Source: Seribacter sp963934295 (GTDB lineage Bacteria > Verrucomicrobiota > Verrucomicrobiia > Opitutales > Seribacteraceae). Taken from it: a stretch of DNA of 39,009 nucleotides. Position numbers and translations under genes: made by a program. The stretch spans positions 1-39,009 of the forward strand of contig CAWVXY010000026.1 of the NCBI GenBank assembly GCA_963934295.1, in the 5' to 3' direction. The first letter of the stretch is position 1, and the number at the start of each line of letters is the position of its first letter. Under the pieces are notes generated by a model that searched no databases, had not been told where the DNA came from, and was given only the letters and a program-made list of their open reading frames with translations. Below are positions 17,706-25,642 of the stretch, piece by piece.

Positions 17706-17990
17706 ATGATCCAAACTTTACGAATACTTGGAAATATCGAAGGAATTTCCTACCTACTTCTACTTGGGGTTGCCATGCCGATGAAATATTATTTCGAAAT
17801 GCCCATGACCGTGAAAATCACGGGAATGGCTCACGGCGTTCTATTTGTAGCTTATTGCTTAGTTCTCGCCTTATGCATGAAGAATTTCAACTGGAGTTTA
17901 AAATTTGGAGCTTACCTTTTTATCGCAACTCTTATCCCATTTGGTACATTCGTTACCGATCGTAAACTAAGGAATAAAGTCACCGATTAA
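17706..17990 (+). CDS. DUF3817 small membrane protein
   Basis: 94 residues with three hydrophobic helices. The start IEGISYLLLLGVAMPMKYYFEMP, the middle MAHGVLFVAYC and the end IPFGTFVTDRKLR match the DUF3817 family (YdzA-like integral membrane proteins), whose function is unknown. It begins 15 bases after the ABC permease stop, so it may be the third gene of that operon. Its stop codon (17988-17990) overlaps the stop of the convergent DUF1552 gene through the shared palindrome TTAA. No terminator can fit between them. Confidence 0.88.
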   Translation: MIQTLRILGNIEGISYLLLLGVAMPMKYYFEMPMTVKITGMAHGVLFVAYCLVLALCMKNFNWSLKFGAYLFIATLIPFGTFVTDRKLRNKVTD

Positions 17991-19396
17991 GCGAATAAAC
18001 TGGAAATCATTCCAGTACTATCTGCAAAACGGTCTAACTTCAGACCCATCGCATTCGCCTGTGAAAGCCAAAGATTTGCCAAAGGAACCCCACCCTCGGG
18101 CGTTTTGTATGTACCTCCGACTTTTTTGACCAGTCCCGACTTGGCCGAGACATTCAAGTGCTTACCGGTAATAAATTTCCCACCCCCGGAACCGGCAACG
18201 AGAATGGGTAACGCACTGTATTGGTGAGTCGATCCATCTCCCAATCCAGAACCATAAGTGAACATAATATTATCAAGCAGGCTCTTGCCATTAGCCTCCT
18301 CTATCCGATTCATTTTTTCGCAAAGATAGGCAAATTGCTCCATATAAAAGTAGTCCACTTTGATCAGGTCTTCAACGAACTTCCCTTGATTGTGGGACAT
18401 CATATGATGACTTTTGGGCTTATCGAACAAACTCTCGAATAGATAGGGAGTATCCCATCTTTCAGGTCCAACCATAAAGGTTGCCACATTGGTCAGTCCA
18501 CTCTGCAAAGAGGCAACCATAAGGTCACCCATCAACCGAATGTATTCACCCCTTGGCATTTTCCCATCCATCGGAACATCCAGGTCAACCTTACTTAATT
18601 CAGCCTTCATCCCGTCGAGTCTCGAGATCTGGGTCTCAATTGCCCGGATCGATTCAAAATATTCCCCAAATTTCTGCTGATCCGAATACCCAAGATCCTT
18701 TTTCAACGAACGTGCATCATCCAGCACCAAGTCAGTTATATTCTGGTAAGCACTCCGTTCATCCGATTTAAAAAGCCTGCGGTACGCAAGCAATGGATCA
18801 CGCATCGAGGGAGCCACATGCTCCGTTCCATACCAGGAAATATTATCAAACTGAATCGATTCCTTGTTATCTTTGTGGCTATTACAACTGAATTCCAATG
18901 TCTTAAAAGGAGTATCCCTACCAATTTTATCAGCAATAATATGATCCAAACTCCGTGCCTGAGGATAAGGCGTGTGCTTCAGGCTAAATGGACTGGCACT
19001 GGAAAGAAAACAGGAGGCACACTGGGCATGTACATCGGTACCCGGTTGGAAAGTACGATCTAACCCCGTGATCAAAGTAACCTTATCTTTAAGCCCCGAC
19101 AGGGGTTTCATGGTTGGAGTCAACTGCAGGTCATGCAAACCGACTTCGATGTTTGATCGGGTACTCCCTGCATCATAACTATCATTGGTAAACTTTTGCT
19201 GTACCGCACTCTTTTCCTCTCCCGGAAAGAAAGTCTTTCTTACCACCCCGATGGGCACATAATAAAAAGCCGCACGCTGTGGAATTTGAAAATGATTACT
19301 ACCCACCGCCAAGCTTTCCATCCATGGCAGGGCAAGAGCGGAAGTTCCCATTCCGCGAAGAAAAGTACGGCGGCCAATATTTGTCATCGTTTTCAT
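17987..19396 (-). CDS. DUF1552 secreted protein
   Basis: 469 residues from the ATG at 19396. A GTG at 19411, overlapping the preceding stop as GTGA, and an ATG at 19387 are alternatives. A twin-arginine-like signal (GRRTFLRGMGTSALALPW) opens the protein. The family pattern is plain: FYVPIGVV, TLITGLDR, HAQCASCFLS, SLDHIIADKIG, then LMVASLQSGLTNVATFM and the HHMMSHNQGK region. DUF1552 proteins are related in fold to the DUF1501/alkaline phosphatase group and almost always sit next to a DUF1592-type cytochrome, as here. The reaction is unknown. Cysteines in HAQCASC are spaced as CxxC without a following histidine, so this is not a haem site. It is co-transcribed with the DUF1592 gene upstream. 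Confidence 0.92.
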   Translation of the reverse strand: MKTMTNIGRRTFLRGMGTSALALPWMESLAVGSNHFQIPQRAAFYYVPIGVVRKTFFPGEEKSAVQQKFTNDSYDAGSTRSNIEVGLHDLQLTPTMKPLSGLKDKVTLITGLDRTFQPGTDVHAQCASCFLSSASPFSLKHTPYPQARSLDHIIADKIGRDTPFKTLEFSCNSHKDNKESIQFDNISWYGTEHVAPSMRDPLLAYRRLFKSDERSAYQNITDLVLDDARSLKKDLGYSDQQKFGEYFESIRAIETQISRLDGMKAELSKVDLDVPMDGKMPRGEYIRLMGDLMVASLQSGLTNVATFMVGPERWDTPYLFESLFDKPKSHHMMSHNQGKFVEDLIKVDYFYMEQFAYLCEKMNRIEEANGKSLLDNIMFTYGSGLGDGSTHQYSALPILVAGSGGGKFITGKHLNVSAKSGLVKKVGGTYKTPEGGVPLANLWLSQANAMGLKLDRFADSTGMISSLFA

Positions 19397-19407
19397 ATTT
19401 TCAAAAT

Positions 19408-21483
19408 TCACTTGGTTTTATGCAAGGCAAGTTTACTACTTGGACCTCGAAAAGGTTTCGACTGCACAACGGCGTGGATCAAAGACTTCATCGAATAATC
19501 CTCCGCCTCCACTCTTTCTACAATCTCATCCAAAGCCAAGCTATCAGAAGGATTCAGTTCGCGACCGAGTCCAAAGGCCAGCAGATGTCCGGCAAGTCCA
19601 CGGACAAAACGGTTTTTTTCCTTCAGGATTGCATCCTTAAACTCGATTACATTGGAAAATTCGTGGGTTCGGAAAAGAATTCCACTTGCATCCACTTCCC
19701 GTCCGTTATGGTATTTTTTCCGCCAACGCCCCACCGGATCAAAGTTCTCCAAGGCAAAGCCCAGCGGGTCCAGTTTCTCATGACATCCGGCACAATCCGC
19801 CCGTTCCCGATGATCTGCAAATCGCTCACGCAGGGTAAGGCTTTCGTCCAGTTCTTTCTCCTCAGGAAGAGGAGGCACTTCCGCGGGAGGTGGAGGCGGA
19901 GGCGAATTAAAAATGACCCCTGCAATCCAGGCACCCCGTGTAATCGGTTTTGTTTCCAATGGACCCGAGGTCATCGTCATCACCGCCCCATTCGTGATCA
20001 TTCCGCCATGCCGACGATCTGCAACTAACTGCCTTGCAAATGGAATGGAGACCGGGCCACCCAGTTTCCCCTTAGGTTCCTCACCATACCATTTACGCAG
20101 TCGTGGAGAACGAAAAGTATAATTTGAATCAATCAACTCGAGGACAGACCGATCTTCGATCAACACCGTTTCAAAAAGCAGGAGTGGCTCCATCATCATA
20201 TCCATAGTCGTACGATATAACGGGGCAGCATAATAAAAATCCCGATACTTCTTTTCATCCGGCACGGCTGAAATAATCCGGTCCAACTGCAACCACTGGG
20301 TAGGGAAGGAATCACAGAATCTTTTCAGCTTGTTATCGGTTAGCATTCGGTCTACCTGCTTACTTAACTGCTCTTCCTCAACAAGAACCCCTTTTTTCGC
20401 GGCACGCAAAAGCTCCTCGTCAGGCAAACTGCCCCAAAGGAAAAAAGATAGACGTGATGCTAAATCCAAGTTTTGAATAGAATCTGGATGAGTACTCTCT
20501 TTATCATCCTGATCGTAAAGATAAAGAAAACGCGGGGATGCCAGAATTGCAGATAATACTTCCTTGATTACATCCCCCATCCCAAGACCCTGATCTATTT
20601 GTTGCTTGGCATAGGAAAAATATTTCTTAAAGGTTTGATCTTGAACCGGTCGACGGAAAGCCAAGGTCAGCAGACTGCGTAACCGAGTCTTCAGTTCAGC
20701 TATCTGATTAACCTCTGGCTTAGGTTCTCCAAAATATTTGGTCCATGAGCCAATGTTCTTTTGGTTAAAGGAAGGGCTTTTCACGATACTCCGGCTCAAC
20801 CGGAAGAAATCTTCCATCAGAAGTGGGGAAAGAGAAAGATGATCTCCCTGAGTATCATAACCATGCTCAGCCCGTAGGTCCTGAGGAAATGGAGCCACCC
20901 CATCCATTCTCGGTTCAATGAGACCGGACTTCCCGAGAGCTCGACTACTTACCGTCATCTTCGACGGCATTTTACCGGATGCAGGTTTAAAGTATCCAGA
21001 CCGGTCTCGCATCATCTTTTCAGGCAGGGGAAACACTTCTACCTTTAAATCCAATAAATCCTTCACTGCATTAGCATATTGAAAACGCGTCATTCTACGA
21101 ATCGGAGCATTCACCCATTCCTCATTTGCTCCTGAAACCGCTTCCTCCAAAAGCTTTTTCAACTCGGAGACAATCATTTTTCGCTCGGTTTTGTCAATAG
21201 GCTGGTTTTCCTCCGGTGGCATCTCTCCAAAGTCGATCACTTCCAGCACCGTCTGCAGCAGTTCCGGATCACTTTTAATATCCTTACCCTGAGTAAAAGA
21301 AAGAAGGTTCACTTCTCCTTTCACCTTACCCTTCGCCCCGTGGCACTCGACACAGTGAGTCTTGAAGGTGTCCTCAATAGAAAACTCTTTTTTGGCTAAA
21401 ACTGGCTGAATCAAAAAGAAATAGACCATCCCAACAGTAATAGGGAATAAGTAATATTTTTTTATATGTTGATTACTCACCAT
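19408..21483 (-). CDS. DUF1587/1592/1588/1585 dihaem-type secreted cytochrome
   Basis: 691 residues with an N-terminal signal (about 1-30). The first haem site CVECH is at 44-48 in a cytochrome c domain. Then follow DUF1587 (RRMTRFQYANAVKDLL), DUF1595 (TLAFRRPVQ), DUF1592 (LASRLSFFLWGSLPDEEL), DUF1588 (RGAWIAGVIFNSPPPPPP, then ADCAGCHEKLDPLGFALENFD with CAGCH at 564-568) and DUF1585 at the C-terminus. This is the full order of the family, at slightly less than the usual 750-850 residues. Such proteins are predicted envelope electron carriers or oxidases with unknown substrates. The stop abuts or overlaps the DUF1552 gene start, so they are made together. The proline run before DUF1588 is typical. 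Divergent from dus across 238 bases. Confidence 0.93.
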   Translation of the reverse strand: MVSNQHIKKYYLFPITVGMVYFFLIQPVLAKKEFSIEDTFKTHCVECHGAKGKVKGEVNLLSFTQGKDIKSDPELLQTVLEVIDFGEMPPEENQPIDKTERKMIVSELKKLLEEAVSGANEEWVNAPIRRMTRFQYANAVKDLLDLKVEVFPLPEKMMRDRSGYFKPASGKMPSKMTVSSRALGKSGLIEPRMDGVAPFPQDLRAEHGYDTQGDHLSLSPLLMEDFFRLSRSIVKSPSFNQKNIGSWTKYFGEPKPEVNQIAELKTRLRSLLTLAFRRPVQDQTFKKYFSYAKQQIDQGLGMGDVIKEVLSAILASPRFLYLYDQDDKESTHPDSIQNLDLASRLSFFLWGSLPDEELLRAAKKGVLVEEEQLSKQVDRMLTDNKLKRFCDSFPTQWLQLDRIISAVPDEKKYRDFYYAAPLYRTTMDMMMEPLLLFETVLIEDRSVLELIDSNYTFRSPRLRKWYGEEPKGKLGGPVSIPFARQLVADRRHGGMITNGAVMTMTSGPLETKPITRGAWIAGVIFNSPPPPPPAEVPPLPEEKELDESLTLRERFADHRERADCAGCHEKLDPLGFALENFDPVGRWRKKYHNGREVDASGILFRTHEFSNVIEFKDAILKEKNRFVRGLAGHLLAFGLGRELNPSDSLALDEIVERVEAEDYSMKSLIHAVVQSKPFRGPSSKLALHKTK

Positions 21484-21622
21484 GTTATTAGCCTGTTACA
21501 ATAAGCTGTACATTAAAATTATCAATTCGAACATATTATCTAATATCCACGAAGAGGATTTTTATGATTATATATTCTTGACCATAACATATCTATTTTT
21601 GACCTCGATTAATCTTATTATT

Positions 21623-21637
21623 CTATTTCGGAAATAG
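21623..21637. promoter_or_regulatory. 15-base palindrome in a divergent intergenic region
   Basis: Seven-base arms CTATTTC and GAAATAG flank a single G between the divergent DUF1592 and dus genes. The symmetry and position fit a dimeric repressor site better than a hairpin, because a one-base centre cannot form a loop without opening several pairs. The regulator is unknown. Confidence 0.35.
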
Positions 21638-21681
21638 ACTGCAGAGCTTCCTTAAATGTATGTCAAGTTTACTTAGTTTGT

Positions 21682-21720
21682 TGGATTGTAAAAAACAGCC
21701 AATCCATCATTATTAGGATT
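21682..21720 (+). promoter_or_regulatory. Two mutually exclusive stems in the dus leader
   Basis: TGGATTG (21682-21688) pairs with CAATCCA (21700-21706) across an 11-base loop. The inner AATCC (21701-21705) can instead pair with GGATT (21716-21720), which includes the AGGA that serves as Shine-Dalgarno for the ATG at 21722. The first stem would leave the site free and the second would hide it. Stems this short may be fortuitous. Confidence 0.3.
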
Positions 21721-21721
21721 A

Positions 21722-22837
21722 ATGTTTTCTTTGGGCAAACTACAACTTAGATCCAATCTTTTTCTTTCCCCCCTAGCAGGCTATACCAACCTGCCCTTCC
21801 GTTTGGTCATCCGTGAAGTCGGCGGGGTTGATCTCTGTACCACTGATCTTGTTAATGCCCGCTCGCTTGTTGAAAAGAACCCTAAAGCCCTCAAATTAAT
21901 CGAGACCAACCAGCAGGATAGTCCCCTCTCCGTCCAGCTATTCGGCGGAGTCAAAGAAGAGATGCGGGATGCATCGATTATTTTGCAGGAACATGGAGTT
22001 GATTCAATCGATGTTAATATGGGCTGCCCCGTCCCCAAGGTTACCAAGACCGGAGGCGGGGCCAGCATGATGAACGAACTCCCCAAAACTCAGGATTTGA
22101 TTCGGGCAATGACCGGTGCCGTCGATGTTCCGATCACGGCCAAGATGCGACTCGGTTGGGATGATGAAAACCTTACTGCTCCTGATCTCGCCCGGGCTCT
22201 GGAAGATGCCGGCGTGGCTGCCATATTTGTACATGGTCGAACCCGTGCCCAAGGATTTGATGGAGTTGTGAACTTGGAGGGCATCCGCCAGGTTGTGGAG
22301 GCGGTAGATCAAATTCCGGTAATAGGAAATGGAGATGTGACCACACCACAAGCCGCTAAGCACATGATCGAGCACACGGGTTGCCATGGAATATCCGCTG
22401 GGCGTGGGGCGTTTTATAATCCCTGGATTTTCCTACACACCCAACAATACTTGGTTTCGGGTGAACTACCTGCCGAACCGAGCTTTGAAGAAAGAATCCG
22501 CGTTATGAGGAGGCATTACGACCTGATGGTCGAAGTATTTGGGGAAGACCGTGGATCGCTCCAGTTTCGGAAAGTAGCACCCTGGTATTCTAAACGATTT
22601 GGACCGGTTAAACCATTTAACACCGCAGTGGTACGAATTAGTTCTCGTTCGGATTTTGATAAGGTTCTTTCAGATTACCTAGAATGGAGAAAACAATTTA
22701 CCGATGAAAAGGGCGAATTGCTGAAGCGTTATCAAATGGCACCGATGGTTGCCTCTTTCATGGAAGAAGATGATGCCTTTCAGGCAAAACAAAGAAAAGC
22801 AATCGGCGTGCCCAAAGGCCCCGTGGAAGTCTGGTAG
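21722..22837 (+). CDS. dus: tRNA-dihydrouridine synthase
   Basis: 371 residues. An FMN-binding TIM barrel reduces uridine in tRNA D-loops to dihydrouridine with NADPH. The N-terminal LSPLAGYTNLPFR, VQLFG, DVNMGCPVPKVTKTGGGA (catalytic acid C102), ITAKMRLGW, FVHGRTRAQGFDG and VIGNGDV are all classic Dus motifs in the right order, followed by GRGAFYNPWIF. The C-terminal helical domain (about 260-371) is longer than average. It belongs to the bacterial DusB-like set, but I cannot say which tRNA position it modifies. AGGA lies four bases before the ATG. It is a single gene facing the rhodanese gene, with nine bases between their stops. Confidence 0.95.
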   Translation: MFSLGKLQLRSNLFLSPLAGYTNLPFRLVIREVGGVDLCTTDLVNARSLVEKNPKALKLIETNQQDSPLSVQLFGGVKEEMRDASIILQEHGVDSIDVNMGCPVPKVTKTGGGASMMNELPKTQDLIRAMTGAVDVPITAKMRLGWDDENLTAPDLARALEDAGVAAIFVHGRTRAQGFDGVVNLEGIRQVVEAVDQIPVIGNGDVTTPQAAKHMIEHTGCHGISAGRGAFYNPWIFLHTQQYLVSGELPAEPSFEERIRVMRRHYDLMVEVFGEDRGSLQFRKVAPWYSKRFGPVKPFNTAVVRISSRSDFDKVLSDYLEWRKQFTDEKGELLKRYQMAPMVASFMEEDDAFQAKQRKAIGVPKGPVEVW

Positions 22838-22846
22838 GAATGCTTA

Positions 22847-23359
22847 CTAGGCCCGGTTCCAGGGCATCTTGGCAATCATCATCCCCATCCCGCAGGTGTC
22901 AGTTACGCCGGCAAATACCAACCCTGCTCCGATGAAAGCCGATAATCCGTACCCAGCCGGATGCACGAATTGTCCAACGACCGCCCCAATCACGACCAAA
23001 GACCCCGCGGCGATCCGCACCTGTCTTTCCAGTGACATGACTTTCTTTCCTTCTACTACGGGAAGTCCAGCAGACTGCCAGGCGGAAGTTCCACCGGCCA
23101 CATTTACGATCTTGGTAAACCCTGCCGCTTCCAGCTTCTGACAAACCTTCATCGATCGCCCCCCTGACTGGCAAATCACATGTATCTCTTCATCTTTGGA
23201 AAGCGGAAACTGTTCCAAATCAAATGATTCCATGGGATAGTTCACAGCTCTCTCAGCGTGTACCGCACCAAATTCCGCGGGTGTTCGAACATCCATTAAC
23301 GGAATCGATGAATCAGATTCTCTTTTAATCCTACTTTCTTCAGTTGTTAGATTTTTCAT
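22847..23359 (-). CDS. Rhodanese domain fused to a DUF2892 membrane tail (YgaP-like)
   Basis: 170 residues. The rhodanese part (about 1-105) has MDVRTPAEFGAVHAERAVN, then VICQSGGRS with the active cysteine C63 and a six-residue active loop, and VAGGTSAWQSAGLPV at its end. Residues 110-170 hold two hydrophobic helices ending in TDTCGMGMMIAKMPWNR, the DUF2892 signature. This is the layout of E. coli YgaP, a membrane-anchored sulfurtransferase facing the cytoplasm. It would carry persulfide sulfur, but the acceptor is unknown. There is no partner gene, and it converges on dus with nine bases between the stops. Confidence 0.92.
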   Translation of the reverse strand: MKNLTTEESRIKRESDSSIPLMDVRTPAEFGAVHAERAVNYPMESFDLEQFPLSKDEEIHVICQSGGRSMKVCQKLEAAGFTKIVNVAGGTSAWQSAGLPVVEGKKVMSLERQVRIAAGSLVVIGAVVGQFVHPAGYGLSAFIGAGLVFAGVTDTCGMGMMIAKMPWNRA

Positions 23360-23404
23360 AAACTTTAGGTTAATTTTATTTGAAAGAATTTATAGACCCA
23401 AACT

Positions 23405-24133
23405 CTAATGAGCTGGCCATATTCCCTGCTCTATTAATTGCCCAGTTGCAGCTTCCGCCCAACCACGATTCGCTGCTGGACTTGCTGGACTGGGATGCAA
23501 AACTTTTCCTATCTTAGTTCCAACTCCCGAAAGTGCGATCGTCGCTCTTTTTTCGGCAAACGCGCCTACCCCAATTAACCATTCCGGATCCAGAATACGA
23601 ACAATCTCGCGTAGATGTTGATCACAAATCATTTCCAATGATTTTGTTTCGGAAACAGGCAACTTATCCGGTGTCCGATTTTTTCCGCTCTCTTCCATAA
23701 ATACCAACGGGCAATAATTGGCGACAAAGTGATCATTAAAAAAATCATGGGCAGAAGGAAACTTCTCGGAAAACAAACCCCATAATCTCCGCCCACTCAC
23801 TTCGCTCTTGCTGCACTCCAATCCATCCACGGGACGCTTAGGATGCTCTGGGATGGGCTTCTTGACTTCGCCCATTAACCCCATCCAGTCCCGCACGGCC
23901 GGAATCTCGCCAAAGGGCACTCCCGTCTGGGCCATCCCATAAGGGCCCGGATTCATTCCAAGAAAGACTACCTTCTTTTTTCCATCTCCAGCTAATTCGA
24001 GGTACTGGCGATGAATTTCCCATGCATATTCCAATGGATTATAGATATAAGCGGTTGGCAGCTCAAAAGACAGGGATCCCACCGATTTAGACAATTCTCG
24101 GGCAACTTTTACAAGGTTCTCAGTATTACTCAT
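23405..24133 (-). CDS. SMUG1-type (family 3) uracil-DNA glycosylase
   Basis: 242 residues. Motif 1 FLGMNPGPYGMAQTGVPFGE (N61 positions the water) and motif 2 HPSPASPAANRGW (H213) are the two hallmarks of SMUG1-like glycosylases, also found in some bacteria. It removes uracil and hydroxymethyluracil from DNA as the first step of base excision repair. Length is close to that of bacterial SMUG1 enzymes (about 240). The start ATG overlaps the stop of the metallophosphoesterase gene as ATGA, so the two are translationally coupled. The pairing looks incidental, as the upstream protein is predicted to be secreted. Confidence 0.9.
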   Translation of the reverse strand: MSNTENLVKVARELSKSVGSLSFELPTAYIYNPLEYAWEIHRQYLELAGDGKKKVVFLGMNPGPYGMAQTGVPFGEIPAVRDWMGLMGEVKKPIPEHPKRPVDGLECSKSEVSGRRLWGLFSEKFPSAHDFFNDHFVANYCPLVFMEESGKNRTPDKLPVSETKSLEMICDQHLREIVRILDPEWLIGVGAFAEKRATIALSGVGTKIGKVLHPSPASPAANRGWAEAATGQLIEQGIWPAH

Positions 24134-25401
24134 TTCTCGATGGGTATATCCATAAGCATCTCCAAATCAAAGGAATTATCTTCCGATTTAAAACGTACTT
24201 CCAACTTGGGCAGGGATTTAAAACCTCTTTTTTTACTTTCACCAATTTCATGAAGTTTGAACTTTAGAATCTTTTCTTTGCCTGGTAACAAAGAAACATT
24301 CGAGCTCATTGGATCCACCTCCACATTTTTATGAGCAGGCTGTATCCATGAAAGCCTTCCACCAATCTTAAATTCAAATGGATTCTTTACTATGAGTGTA
24401 AGTTCTTTTCCATCAAGTACACTTCCTTTTTGAAAATACTCCTCAAACACTAAACTCCGCCAAAATATCTGGTGACTTTCCCGTGTCACATCTTCCTTCA
24501 TTATTCCATCAATTAACAAATTTGCCATTCTTGGCCCCTCATCAGTCATGGTGATCCAGGTGGCATGATCAAATTCCCCAAATGCTTTCCCGCGTAACTT
24601 ACTACCACCACCGGTAGTCCCGAGGGTGTAAAAACTGGTTTTATTTCTAAGATATTTCCCGTAATGGTGAACATGCCCTGCGTAAACTGTGTGACGTCGT
24701 TTCTTCAATTCTTTGGCCACCCTTGGCCAACCAGTATCCGTACGTCGAAGTTCTTTATTTCCATTCTTCCGGATCAAAATTCCCTCCTCCATGAGCCAAA
24801 GCGGTTGATGCATAAAAACAATCGTCCAGCGAACTTGCTGGTTTTTTCTCAATTCATGTAAAGCCCATTGAATTTGCTCATCTTCCAACAGGGCCGGCTT
24901 CGACCCCGGACCTCCCTGAGTATTCAGACATAAAAAAAGTACATCCTTATAAACGAAAGAATAGTAACGAACACCATACAACTCATCCCATATATCATCT
25001 GCCACCTCATTACCCACGTCATGATTTCCCGGAAGATAGAAAAAAGGCATATCGAATCCCTTGATAAAAGAATTGAATTCCTCCCACTCCCCCATCAATT
25101 TCCCTACATCCCTATTCCCGGCTCCACCCTTGATCATATCCCCAACTGTGATCACAAACTCCGGACGAAGTTCATTAAGTTTACTCACCGCTTTGGGAAA
25201 AACGCCTGCCCGTGGCCCCCCGGTCCGGTCGGCAACAATCACAAACTGAAAATCGGATGGATCATTAAGGAAGCTCTTGCTTGTCCATGGCTTTTTTTCG
25301 GTCTTCACCGAATGAGAAAATATTTCTTCTCCGACTAAATTTATTTGAAAAGACAGCAAAGAAAACAAGTTAAAATACAAAAGGTTTTTTAACGAATTCA
25401 T
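24130..25401 (-). CDS. Secreted calcineurin-like metallophosphoesterase
   Basis: 423 residues from the ATG at 25401. An upstream in-frame start at 25440 would add 13 residues before the signal peptide. A hydrophobic signal (about 5-22) is followed by the metal-binding blocks in order: VIVADRTGG (D58), ITVGDMIKGG (D88), LPGNHDVGNE (GNHD at 125-128), VFMHQPLW and AGHVHHYG. These bind two metals, as in purple acid phosphatase-like enzymes, and the set is complete. The last 130 residues form an extra beta-rich domain without known motifs. Likely a periplasmic phosphodiesterase or phosphomonoesterase. AAAGG precedes the ATG by only one base. Divergent from the DUF1549 cassette across 241 bases. 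Confidence 0.9.
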   Translation of the reverse strand: MNSLKNLLYFNLFSLLSFQINLVGEEIFSHSVKTEKKPWTSKSFLNDPSDFQFVIVADRTGGPRAGVFPKAVSKLNELRPEFVITVGDMIKGGAGNRDVGKLMGEWEEFNSFIKGFDMPFFYLPGNHDVGNEVADDIWDELYGVRYYSFVYKDVLFLCLNTQGGPGSKPALLEDEQIQWALHELRKNQQVRWTIVFMHQPLWLMEEGILIRKNGNKELRRTDTGWPRVAKELKKRRHTVYAGHVHHYGKYLRNKTSFYTLGTTGGGSKLRGKAFGEFDHATWITMTDEGPRMANLLIDGIMKEDVTRESHQIFWRSLVFEEYFQKGSVLDGKELTLIVKNPFEFKIGGRLSWIQPAHKNVEVDPMSSNVSLLPGKEKILKFKLHEIGESKKRGFKSLPKLEVRFKSEDNSFDLEMLMDIPIEK

Positions 25402-25642
25402 ACCTTTACAAAATACGAAACAATCTCCATCTCCAAGCAAGAACTTATCTTCACTATCTCTTAATTAATTCTCTGCACCTAAAATAAAATGTTGGAAATG
25501 CAATAGGTAATGAATATGTGTTCTTGGAACTTCCCTCTCAAAATAAAAAAATCTCTAATCAATTGAATCTGCCATAATGAATGACTACAAATATGGAATA
25601 AATGAATTAATTGCGGTTTTATTTAATGATTAGCATAGCCTA

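Noticed and set aside
19279..20028. A 249-residue open frame on the plus strand opposite the DUF1592 gene
   Set aside because: It runs antisense to a clearly conserved protein, shows no family pattern and has a composition typical of shadow frames.
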